The notes beneath the pieces were generated by a model. The model saw only the letters and a program-made list of their open reading frames with translations. It made no database searches and was not told where the DNA came from. Positions 1 to 5,086 of a stretch of 5,221 nucleotides of DNA are shown one piece after another. Source of the DNA: JBBAFS01 sp041655255 (GTDB taxonomy: Bacteria; Spirochaetota; Spirochaetia; Sphaerochaetales; Sphaerochaetaceae); assembly GCA_041655255.1 (NCBI GenBank), contig JBBAFS010000093.1, forward strand, positions 1 through 5,221, in the 5' to 3' direction. Each line of letters opens with the position of its first letter. Position 1 is the stretch's first letter. A program made the translations under genes and the position numbers.

Positions 1-1
1 T

Positions 2-490
2 ATTATAAAACCTGGAGATACTATCTTAGATGTGGGAGCATCTCCTGGATCCTGGTCTTTATATACACATAATAAACTTATTAAAGGTAAAGGTGTTATT
101 GTTGCTGTTGATCTTAAACCACTTGAGTTAGATGCTATTCCTTCCACAATCATCTCATACACTGGCGATGCCTTTAGTAAAGAGATACGAGAGAAGCTCA
201 TCAGTCATGGTCCTTACGATGCTATTATAAGTGATGCTGCTCCATCAACTACCGGAAATAAAAGTGTCGACTCTTCTCGCAGTGAATATCTTGCTGAGCA
301 AGTTATTGCTTTAGCTGAAGAGCATCTTAAAAGTGGTGGCAATCTTGTGGTTAAACTCTTTCAAGGCGGAGGAGAACAACAACTCATACGCACCTTAAGA
401 GAGATGTTTACTAAAGCTAAAGTTCTTAAACCAAAAGCGAGTCGTTCTGATAGCTTTGAAATCTTCTTAATTGGACTGGGAAAAAAGTAA
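2..490 (+). CDS. rlmE: RlmE/FtsJ-type 23S rRNA (uridine-2'-O-)methyltransferase, 5'-truncated by window edge
   Basis: The enzyme family uses S-adenosylmethionine to methylate the 2'-OH of U2552 in the A-loop of 23S rRNA, a late step of 50S assembly. The open frame runs in from the left edge, so the GTG at 32 is an internal valine and not a start. The first visible residues are IIKPGDTILDVGASPGSW, the SAM-binding motif I of the family, followed by an acidic motif at VAVDLKP. Three of the four K-D-K-E catalytic residues are visible: Asp in SDAAPS (233-235), Lys in VVKLFQG (353-355) and Glu in SFEIFL (458-460). The first Lys would lie in the missing N-terminus. By comparison with the E. coli protein (209 aa) about 45-50 residues are absent. 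The C-terminus is complete, with TAA at 488-490. TlyA-type methyltransferases share the fold, but the APS and KLFQG motifs favour RlmE. Convergent with htpG. Confidence 0.87.
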   Translation: MIKPGDTILDVGASPGSWSLYTHNKLIKGKGVIVAVDLKPLELDAIPSTIISYTGDAFSKEIREKLISHGPYDAIISDAAPSTTGNKSVDSSRSEYLAEQVIALAEEHLKSGGNLVVKLFQGGGEQQLIRTLREMFTKAKVLKPKASRSDSFEIFLIGLGKK

Positions 491-512
491 GGGACCACAG
501 GTCCCCTACTTT
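484..512. terminator. Bidirectional intrinsic terminator between rlmE and htpG
   Basis: GGGACC (491-496) and GGTCCC (500-505) form a perfect 6-bp stem around an ACA loop. Flanking AAAGTA (484-489) pairs with TACTTT (507-512), with one A-C mismatch between the two stem parts. On the minus strand the stem runs into a T6 tract (positions 486-481), typical for the end of the htpG transcript. On the plus strand it is followed by a looser T-rich stretch (ATTGTTTTAT), suitable for rlmE. The rlmE stop codon lies within the outer stem. A two-way terminator fits the convergent arrangement. Confidence 0.8.
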
Positions 513-555
513 ATTGTTTTATATTGTCTCTATGTGTAATTGCTGTTTTGGCTCT

Positions 556-2421
556 CTATTTTGCTAACAGTGTATTAAGACGCTTCACAAAATCAGCAGG
601 GTTTTTCAGCATCACCCCTTCGTTAATAAGAGCTTGGTCTAATAATACTGACGCCATATCATCGATATACTCTTGATCATCACTATCAGCAATTTTCTTT
701 ACCACAGGGCTATCTAAGTTAATCTCTAAGATAGGAGCACTTTCAGGCATATCTGTTTGTCCCATTGCCTTCATAATCTGTTGCATCTGAACAGACATCT
801 CATCATCATCAACAACAATCACAGCAGGGACATCGACTAAGCGAGTAGAGACAACTACGTCTTTAACTTTTTTGTCTAAAGATTTTTTAATCTTTTTAAC
901 GACGTCTTTACCCTCTTTTTTCTTCTTCTTACTCTCTTCTTTATCGAGTTCATCAACAGCACCCGACTTGTTAATAGCTTTTAAAGGGAGATCTTCATAC
1001 AACCCGATAGAGGGAACGACAATATCATCAATATCATCAGTCATTAAAAGTACTTCAAGTCCCTTACTCTTATAACCAGCTAAAAGGGGAGATCTTCTAA
1101 TAGTCTCTTCACTACCACCAGCTAAGTAGTAGATAGCCTTTTGATCCTCTTTCATCCGCTCTTTGTAAGCAGCTAAGGAGGTATAACCTTCTACTTCACT
1201 ACTTTTGAAACGAACTAACTCTAATAAGGCATCTCTTTGAGCATAGTCGCTATAAAGTCCCTCTTTAAGAGGCCTATTATATTGTTCAATGATTTGGGTA
1301 TAGAGTTCTGGATTTTGTTCTGCTACTTTTTTAAGCTCTCCTAAGATCTTTTTTACCGAAGCGTTTCTAATATTACTCATGACTCGGTTTTGTTGTAAAA
1401 TCTCACGACTCACATTCAAAGGAAGATCTTCACTATCAATCACTCCTCGAACAAAGCGAAGATAGGTAGGAAGTAACTCTTTTTCATCATCTGTGATATA
1501 GACCCGTTTCACATAGAGCTTCACACCAGGGGTGTAATCTGCTTGGTACATATCATGTGGAGCTTTAGATGGGAAATAGAATAACGTAGTGTAATTATTT
1601 ACACCCTCAGCTTGGGTATGGATGTAGTACAGTGGATCTTCACTATCATAGGTCGTGTTTTTATAAAACTCGTTGTAATCTTCACTTGTAAGTTCACTTT
1701 TGTTTCTTCTCCACAGAGCAGCAGCACTGTTGATCTGTTCAACTTTGTGTTCAGTCCCTTTTACTTTCCCTTCATCGTCATACTCATTTTGATCATATGA
1801 GAGGTAGATAGGAAATGCGATATGGTCACTGTATCGTTTGACTAAACGATTGAGTGTCCATCTATTGGCATACTCTTCACCCTCTTCATGAAGGAAAATA
1901 GTAATAGTAGTACCTTGCTCATCACGCTCGGCTTCTTGTAAGGTAAATACCCCTTTACCGTCACTAGTCCATTTCCAAGCTTCATCGCTCCCTGCTTTTT
2001 TACTGACAACTTCTACTTTGGAAGCGACCATAAAGCTACTATAAAAACCTACTCCAAATTGACCGATTAGATTCGAGTCTTGTTTTTGCTCATCACTGAG
2101 ACCCTTTAAAAAGTTCTTTGTCCCAGATCGAGCAATAGTTCCTAAGTCATCGGCTAAATCTGCTTTGCTCATTCCAACACCGTTATCGCTGATTACAAGT
2201 GTTTTATTCTTATCATCATCGGTAAAACTCATGTCGATTCTTGGATCAAAAGAGAAATCTTTAAAGGCAGGGTCGACCAATGTAAGATACTTTAGCTTAT
2301 CTAAAGCATCACTTGCGTTACTAATAAGCTCACGTAGGAAAATCTCCTTATGTGAGTAAAGTGAGTGAATGATTAAGTGTAGTAACTCATTCACTTCCGT
2401 TTTAAACTTCTTTTTTTCCAT
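556..2421 (-). CDS. htpG: Molecular chaperone HtpG (bacterial Hsp90)
   Basis: Cytosolic, ATP-dependent homodimeric chaperone that remodels client proteins under stress. With the start chosen here it has 621 residues, close to the E. coli protein (624). The N-terminal GHKL ATPase domain shows RELISNASDALDKLKY (catalytic Glu31, Mg-binding Asn35), DNGVGM (79-84, nucleotide-binding Asp79), the lid segment after LGTIARSGTK, and the glycine motif GQFGVGF (120-126). The middle domain carries LPLNVSREILQQNR with the phosphate-contacting Arg339. A lysine-rich linker (about 497-512) precedes the C-terminal dimerisation domain (MSVQMQQIMKAMGQ region). No catalytic residue is missing. An in-frame ATG at 2433 would add MEDF, but the GGAGG for the ATG at 2421 falls inside those codons, so 2421 is the better start. 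The gene is divergent from the ROK regulator and convergent with rlmE. No CIRCE operator (TTAGCACTC-N9-GAGTGCTAA) was found upstream, so HrcA control is not indicated. Confidence 0.97.
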   Translation of the reverse strand: MEKKKFKTEVNELLHLIIHSLYSHKEIFLRELISNASDALDKLKYLTLVDPAFKDFSFDPRIDMSFTDDDKNKTLVISDNGVGMSKADLADDLGTIARSGTKNFLKGLSDEQKQDSNLIGQFGVGFYSSFMVASKVEVVSKKAGSDEAWKWTSDGKGVFTLQEAERDEQGTTITIFLHEEGEEYANRWTLNRLVKRYSDHIAFPIYLSYDQNEYDDEGKVKGTEHKVEQINSAAALWRRNKSELTSEDYNEFYKNTTYDSEDPLYYIHTQAEGVNNYTTLFYFPSKAPHDMYQADYTPGVKLYVKRVYITDDEKELLPTYLRFVRGVIDSEDLPLNVSREILQQNRVMSNIRNASVKKILGELKKVAEQNPELYTQIIEQYNRPLKEGLYSDYAQRDALLELVRFKSSEVEGYTSLAAYKERMKEDQKAIYYLAGGSEETIRRSPLLAGYKSKGLEVLLMTDDIDDIVVPSIGLYEDLPLKAINKSGAVDELDKEESKKKKKEGKDVVKKIKKSLDKKVKDVVVSTRLVDVPAVIVVDDDEMSVQMQQIMKAMGQTDMPESAPILEINLDSPVVKKIADSDDQEYIDDMASVLLDQALINEGVMLKNPADFVKRLNTLLAK

Positions 2422-2426
2422 GAAAT

Positions 2427-2431
2427 CCTCC
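2427..2431 (-). promoter_or_regulatory. Ribosome binding site deciding the htpG start
   Basis: The minus strand reads GGAGG, then ATTTC, then ATG (2421-2419), a consensus Shine-Dalgarno with 5-nt spacing. The upstream ATG at 2433 overlaps this element (its next codons are GAG GAT) and has no purine-rich element of its own at a proper distance. The N-terminus therefore most likely begins MEKKKFKTEVN. Confidence 0.8.
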
Positions 2432-2452
2432 ATCTACATCATAGATACCTCA

Positions 2453-2499
2453 ATTAACATAGTAAAAAACTGGCTCTACGGCAACATTGTTGATTAACA
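2453..2499. promoter_or_regulatory. Divergent htpG/ROK control region with a repeated ATTAACA and short inverted repeat
   Basis: The 106 bp between the two divergent starts hold two direct copies of ATTAACA, at 2453-2459 and 2493-2499, 40 bp (about four helical turns) apart. The second lies in a short inverted repeat, TGTT-GATT-AACA (2488-2499). ROK repressors often control their own promoter, so these are candidate operator half-sites, but the repeats are short and could be chance. No clear plus-strand promoter is visible for the ROK gene: TTGATT (2490-2495) with TAAGGT (2512-2517) at 16 nt is the best weak pair. The only ribosome-binding candidate, AAGG (2513-2516), sits a long 11 nt from the ATG. 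Confidence 0.25.
2456..2484 (-). promoter_or_regulatory. Candidate sigma70-type promoter for htpG
   Basis: On the minus strand TTGCCG (2484-2479) and TATGTT (2461-2456) are separated by exactly 17 nt, each matching the consensus at 4 of 6 positions, which would give a leader of about 25-30 nt. An alternative pair, TTTACT (2466-2461) and TATGAT (2443-2438), also spaced 17 nt, has the better -10 but would start transcription almost on the ribosome binding site. I cannot decide between them from sequence alone. Confidence 0.35.
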
Positions 2500-2527
2500 G
2501 ATGAGATAAAGTAAGGTAAGCTAACAT

Positions 2528-3706
2528 ATGCGATTTTCACAACCATCAGTGGCAAGACAAATTAATAGGTTACGAGTCCTTAATGCAGTTGCTCAACACG
2601 ATTTACTATCACGTGCTGATGTTGCTCGCCTACTTGAACTTAACAAAGTCAGTACCAGCGAAATAGTTGACACTCTTATGAAAGAGGGACTCATTGTTGA
2701 AACTGGTTCTCGTACGACAGAAAAAGGTCGTCCCCCTATTAATCTTACCTTACACAAAGATGCCCATATGGTATTAGCTATTGATGTAGGAACACTCAAT
2801 ACTAAAGTTGCTTTAGTAAACCTTGGTGGAGAGATAAAAAGAGTTGATCGCTTCCCAACACAAAAAAACCCACGACCAGAAGAACTTGCTGCCATTTTAA
2901 TAGAACATGTCCAACGGTTTTTATCAAAGATGAAAGATAAAGATCTTGTCATGGGTATTGCTATCTCATTAGCTGGTGAAATAGATGCTGTTTCTCAAAC
3001 TATTTCCATCCCTCAGTGGGAGTGGTTAGAAGTCCCGTTACAACGAGCTTTAGAGACACATATCTCATACCCCATTGTCCTAGCGAACAATGTCTACTCG
3101 ATGTTATTAGGGGAGAGATGGTTCTACCCACAAAAAGAGTACAACAGCATCTATTATGTGAATTGGGCACAACACATCAACGCTGCTTTATTTACTGAAG
3201 GGAGAATTCTGACACACTCTTCACTTTTAGGTCATATCCCTATCAACAAAGAAAAGACATGTCGATGTGGCGCTGTGGGGTGCTTAGAGACAACTGCTTC
3301 AGGTTGGGCCTTAGTAGAACCTTATAAGAATGGGATGACCGTGAAACAACTTGTGAGCCTCTCAGAAACAGAACCAAAAGTTGAAGAGGCACTACTACGA
3401 GCTACAGATGATCTCACTCACGCTTTAGTTACAGCAGCCTCTGTTACACAAGCTGAGACTATAATACTCGGAGGAGGAATTTCCTCTTTACCTGATAGGT
3501 TTATGGATCGCCTTATGAACACCTTTCAAAAGAGAGTCTCTTCATATGTGGATACAACAATTCAAAAGTCTCAATTAGGAGATCAGGCGGGAGTCTTAGG
3601 TACTGCCTCTGTAGCCCTTGATAACTTCTTATTTAGAAGAACATTCTTAGAGCAAATAAAAACCGCCTCCCCATCTTGGGAAAGCGGCACCTCCTTGAGA
3701 GAATAA
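2528..3706 (+). CDS. ROK-family transcriptional regulator (NagC/XylR-like), kinase motifs degenerate
   Basis: A 392-residue cytosolic DNA-binding regulator, of typical length for NagC/Mlc/XylR relatives. Residues 8-70 form a winged helix-turn-helix (NRLRVLNAV, then LSRADVARLLELNKVSTSEIVDTL, then the wing EKGRPP), so the ATG at 2528 fits the family start. Residues 82-370 form the ROK sugar-kinase fold. A phosphate-loop-like DVGT begins at Asp86, a zinc site is formed by His236 and CRCGAVGCLE (Cys245, Cys247, Cys252), and a glycine motif LGGGI is at 314-318. In ROK kinases the ENDAN motif holds the catalytic Asp. Here it reads ANNVY (186-190), with Asn188 in place of Asp. The sugar-contacting Glu before GH is Leu233, and the GTGIG-type motif is replaced around NWAQHIN. 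It is therefore inferred to be a pure regulator responding to a sugar or sugar derivative. No sugar gene is adjacent, so the ligand is unknown. The last ~50 nt overlap a minus-strand terminator hairpin. Confidence 0.9.
   Translation: MRFSQPSVARQINRLRVLNAVAQHDLLSRADVARLLELNKVSTSEIVDTLMKEGLIVETGSRTTEKGRPPINLTLHKDAHMVLAIDVGTLNTKVALVNLGGEIKRVDRFPTQKNPRPEELAAILIEHVQRFLSKMKDKDLVMGIAISLAGEIDAVSQTISIPQWEWLEVPLQRALETHISYPIVLANNVYSMLLGERWFYPQKEYNSIYYVNWAQHINAALFTEGRILTHSSLLGHIPINKEKTCRCGAVGCLETTASGWALVEPYKNGMTVKQLVSLSETEPKVEEALLRATDDLTHALVTAASVTQAETIILGGGISSLPDRFMDRLMNTFQKRVSSYVDTTIQKSQLGDQAGVLGTASVALDNFLFRRTFLEQIKTASPSWESGTSLRE
3654..3687 (-). terminator. Strong minus-strand intrinsic terminator, antisense inside the ROK 3' end
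   Basis: On the minus strand CCGCTTTCCC (3687-3678) pairs with GGGGAGGCGG (3672-3663) across a 5-nt loop, giving a 10-bp stem with two T-G wobbles, followed directly by TTTTTATTT (3662-3654). On the plus strand the two wobbles become C-A mismatches and no T tract follows. The element is therefore built for minus-strand transcripts: the secreted-protein operon and/or the candidate small RNA. It lies wholly within codons of the ROK C-terminus. Confidence 0.85.
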
Positions 3707-3723
3707 GGAGCGACCTTATCTCT
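3698..3723 (+). other. Stem-loop containing the ROK stop codon; possible plus-strand 3' end structure
   Basis: On the plus strand AGAG (3698-3701) and ATAAGG (3703-3708) pair with CCTTAT (3714-3719) and CTCT (3720-3723) around AGCGA, with A3702 bulged. The TAA stop (3704-3706) is inside the stem. No T tract follows, so it is not a proper terminator for the ROK transcript. No other terminator for that transcript is obvious before 3837. Confidence 0.35.
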
Positions 3724-3771
3724 ATGTGTCTCTGGCAGCTTCCGTTCTGCCTGAGAGCAACCACAAAAGTG

Positions 3772-3800
3772 ATTATTACATGAATCTAACGAGAAATAAA
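3772..3800 (-). promoter_or_regulatory. Candidate extended -10 promoter for the small RNA
   Basis: The minus strand carries TGT-AATAAT (3780-3772), an extended -10 element (TGn plus 5 of 6 matches to TATAAT). A weak -35, TTTATT (3800-3795), lies 17 nt upstream. Initiation would fall near 3765, just before hairpin A. The region is AT-rich, so a chance match is possible. Confidence 0.3.
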
Positions 3801-3836
3801 GGAAAAAAGATATAAGTCTCCTGTTTTGGAACAAAT

Positions 3837-4346
3837 CTAATCTTTAGATAGCGTTACTGAGATATGTGATTGATATTCCCCGCTATAAGCACCTAAGGCG
3901 CTATCTAAACCATCAGTAGTTAAACGAGCGTGCAGTGTTCGTTCAACGCCCTCTACGGCTTCATCAATACCTATTGTTAATGATGAACCACTAGAGCGAA
4001 TAACATTGGTCTCTCCACCGCTCTCAATGAGTTCAAATGCAATGCTAGGATGAGTATTATCTATTTCAAGGGGTTTAAATACATAACTGACCGTGTAACC
4101 ACCACTAGCAGGTCGTCCATGTAATTCAAAAGACCACTTTCCAATCTCTACTCCACCACTTGTTGGATCAACATCACTAGAGAGTAGATCCACAGCAGTA
4201 TCTAGCGTAGTAGAAACCTTAAAATCGACAACTCCATCCGGGATAAAACCAGTGAATGTTAAAATTCCACTTTGAGTACTACCCTCAGAAAACAACAAAG
4301 AGCCAGATATAAGAATTAATATGACAATAATAATAGTCTTTCTCAT
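3837..4346 (-). CDS. Secreted protein of unknown function, second of a tandem paralogous pair
   Basis: A 169-residue protein that I do not recognise. It begins MRKT followed by a hydrophobic stretch (residues 5-19, IIIVILILISGSLLF), a signal peptide likely cut near residues 20-24. There is no cysteine, so it is not a lipoprotein and has no disulfides. The mature part alternates short beta-like segments and Gly/Ser/Thr-rich turns, suggesting a beta-sandwich. It shares with the upstream gene product the block PTSGGVEIGKWSF (61-73), a following SGGYTVSYVF (81-90) and a C-terminal GAYSGEYQSHISVTL (152-166). This makes the two distant tandem paralogues. The ending resembles that of several secreted beta-sandwich proteins (for example pilin or coat-like subunits), but that is analogy only. 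GGAGAG (4360-4355) lies 8 nt before the ATG. It is probably co-transcribed from the promoter at 4955-4983, with a stem-loop before its start. Confidence 0.8.
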   Translation of the reverse strand: MRKTIIIVILILISGSLLFSEGSTQSGILTFTGFIPDGVVDFKVSTTLDTAVDLLSSDVDPTSGGVEIGKWSFELHGRPASGGYTVSYVFKPLEIDNTHPSIAFELIESGGETNVIRSSGSSLTIGIDEAVEGVERTLHARLTTDGLDSALGAYSGEYQSHISVTLSKD

Positions 4347-4370
4347 ATATCTAGCTCTCCATTACATCAA

Positions 4371-4388
4371 AGCACCCAAGTGGGTGCT
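4371..4388 (-). other. Intercistronic stem-loop between the two secreted-protein genes
   Basis: AGCACCCA (4371-4378) and TGGGTGCT (4381-4388) are perfect 8-nt inverted copies separated by 2 nt, so the RNA would form a 7-bp GC-rich stem with a 4-nt loop. On the minus strand it is followed by TTTGATGT, too poor in T for an efficient terminator. It sits 27 nt after the first gene's stop and just upstream of the second gene's ribosome binding site. Likely roles are partial termination or protection of the upstream mRNA 3' end, giving more of the first protein than the second. Confidence 0.65.
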
Positions 4389-4414
4389 CTGAAAATATTA
4401 TATATATTCCTGTT

Positions 4415-4918
4415 CTAGTTTGTTGTAAGTGTAAGAGTAACTACTCCTTCATAGTTTCCGCTTTTAGCATCTGAAGGAATAGCATCAATCAGCTTTGCCG
4501 AAATACTACCACCCTTAGTAAAACTTCCAGTTGGAGTAGAAATGTTCAAAATCCCTTCACCAACAGAAGTAATATCCGCATCAGTTGTATTACTCATAAC
4601 TTTAAAAGAATATGTATCACCTGTACCATCTTCATAAGTAAGTTCTTTTGTCACGTTATATGCCAATGTATAACTACCAGTATCAAGTTGATAAGCTGCC
4701 TTAAGCTCCCAAGACCCAATAGTAATACCTGCTCCTGTTGGTTGGAACTCAACATTATCAATCAAATCTATCACCGTCCCTGTTTCTGTAACAGAAAAAG
4801 CAGGAGCGGATGATTGAATTTTTCCATAGACTGATATGTCCCCAGTTCCCACCTGTTCTGCAAATACAGACACTAAAACAACCGAAACTAAAAGTATCAT
4901 AACAAGAATTTTTTTCAT
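4415..4918 (-). CDS. Secreted protein of unknown function, first of a tandem paralogous pair
   Basis: A 167-residue protein from the start chosen here, not recognised. MKKILVMILLVSVVLVSVFA-EQ is a textbook Sec signal peptide, with cleavage after Ala20 (V-F-A). The mature protein has about 147 residues, is Thr/Ser/Gly-rich, and contains no cysteine. It carries PTGAGITIGSWEL (60-72), then TGSYTLAYNV (80-89), and ends NYEGVVTLTLTTN. These blocks align with the downstream gene product, indicating an old duplication. The pattern suggests an exported beta-sandwich protein of the periplasm or cell surface. An in-frame ATG at 4942 would add MITERGEN, but those codons contain the ribosome binding site of the ATG at 4918 and would spoil the signal peptide, so 4918 is preferred. 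A near-consensus promoter lies about 35-65 bp upstream, so strong expression is expected. Confidence 0.85.
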   Translation of the reverse strand: MKKILVMILLVSVVLVSVFAEQVGTGDISVYGKIQSSAPAFSVTETGTVIDLIDNVEFQPTGAGITIGSWELKAAYQLDTGSYTLAYNVTKELTYEDGTGDTYSFKVMSNTTDADITSVGEGILNISTPTGSFTKGGSISAKLIDAIPSDAKSGNYEGVVTLTLTTN

Positions 4919-4923
4919 ATTCT

Positions 4924-4929
4924 CACCTC
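4924..4929 (-). promoter_or_regulatory. Ribosome binding site deciding the start of the first secreted-protein gene
   Basis: The minus strand reads GAGGTG, then AGAAT, then ATG (4918-4916), giving 5-nt spacing. The upstream in-frame ATG at 4942 has only a weak purine context and would place this element inside the coding sequence. The chosen start also yields a canonical MKK-type signal peptide. Confidence 0.75.
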
Positions 4930-4932
4930 TCT

Positions 4933-4947
4933 CAGTAATCAATACTG
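4933..4947 (-). repeat. Short inverted repeat in the leader of the secreted-protein operon
   Basis: CAGTA (4933-4937) and TACTG (4943-4947) flank a 5-nt centre at the predicted transcription start. It could be an operator or a small 5' hairpin that stabilises the mRNA, since it lies just before the ribosome binding site. With only 5-bp arms, chance is not excluded. Confidence 0.35.
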
Positions 4948-4954
4948 TAATACA

Positions 4955-4983
4955 AATATAATACTAGTTATAACGTATGTCAA
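4955..4983 (-). promoter_or_regulatory. Near-consensus sigma70 promoter of the secreted-protein operon
   Basis: On the minus strand a perfect -35 TTGACA (4983-4978) and a -10 TATATT (4960-4955, 5 of 6) are separated by exactly 17 nt. Initiation near 4948 gives a leader of about 30 nt. The upstream flank (4984-5030) is AT-rich, with T tracts reminiscent of UP elements, and contains a second TTGACA (5016-5011) without a good -10 partner. Inverted repeats TATAA/TTATA (4957-4972) and CAGTA/TACTG (4933-4947) overlap the promoter and the start region and could serve as operators. Confidence 0.8.
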
Positions 4984-5086
4984 CAGATAGGTATTCAAAT
5001 ATCAATAAAATGTCAAAAACAGTAATGAGAACTACATAACTCCATTCATATACAGGAAATAACTATTTTTTAAATAATTTCAGCAT

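Larger units (their letters stand above)
3654..3765 (-). ncRNA. Candidate structured small RNA or 3' UTR element (three stem-loops)
   Basis: Read on the minus strand, three stem-loops follow one another. Hairpin A (3757-3730) pairs CTCT with AGAG and GGCAG with CTGCC. Its apex contains C-GGAA-G, a GNRA tetraloop with closing pair. Hairpin B (3723-3698) pairs AGAG plus ATAAGG with CCTTAT plus CTCT around a TCGCT loop, with one bulged T. Then come a 10-nt linker CAAGGAGGTG and a strong terminator hairpin. A putative extended -10 promoter ends at 3772, giving a transcript of about 110 nt starting near 3765. Otherwise the segment is the long 3' UTR of the secreted-protein operon upstream. It matches no RNA family I can name with confidence. 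The first ~50 nt of the ROK gene's antisense 3' end are shared with it. Confidence 0.4.

Noticed and set aside
872..1075. Plus-strand ORFs inside htpG (872-1075, 1612-1800, 2165-2359), rich in Ser, Phe and Leu.
   Set aside because: Antisense shadows of htpG. Their composition reflects the complement of Lys/Glu/Asp-rich codons.
2593..2952. 119-codon minus-strand ORF inside the ROK gene.
   Set aside because: Shadow frame of a well-supported gene, with no ribosome binding site or recognisable motif.
3016..3198. 60-codon plus-strand ORF in another frame of the ROK gene.
   Set aside because: Out-of-frame shadow with no supporting signals.
3730..3765. Glycine riboswitch: the minus strand contains CTCTCAGGCAGAACGG, very like the conserved 3' end of glycine aptamers (CTCTCAGGCAAAAGGAC).
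   Set aside because: The other conserved half is missing: no GGAGAG in the right place 5' and no CCGAAG-type core. Only an isolated GGAGAC occurs about 60 nt upstream. There is also no downstream minus-strand gene within reach. A decayed aptamer cannot be excluded.
3698..3765. Small SRP (4.5S) RNA, suggested by CAGGC and CGGAAG in a hairpin of a ~110-nt RNA.
   Set aside because: SRP RNA is one long hairpin with the conserved GGAAGCAGCC-type loop. Here three separate hairpins occur in series and the asymmetric loop sequence is absent.
3583..3834. 83-codon minus-strand ORF downstream of the second secreted-protein gene.
   Set aside because: It begins at TTG without a ribosome binding site, reads through the hairpins and the terminator, and most of its second half is antisense to ROK codons.
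4371..4388. CIRCE-like heat-shock operator suggested by the AGCACCC/GGGTGCT inverted repeat.
   Set aside because: CIRCE is TTAGCACTC-N9-GAGTGCTAA. This repeat has a 2-nt centre and different arms, and it lies between two cistrons rather than at a promoter.
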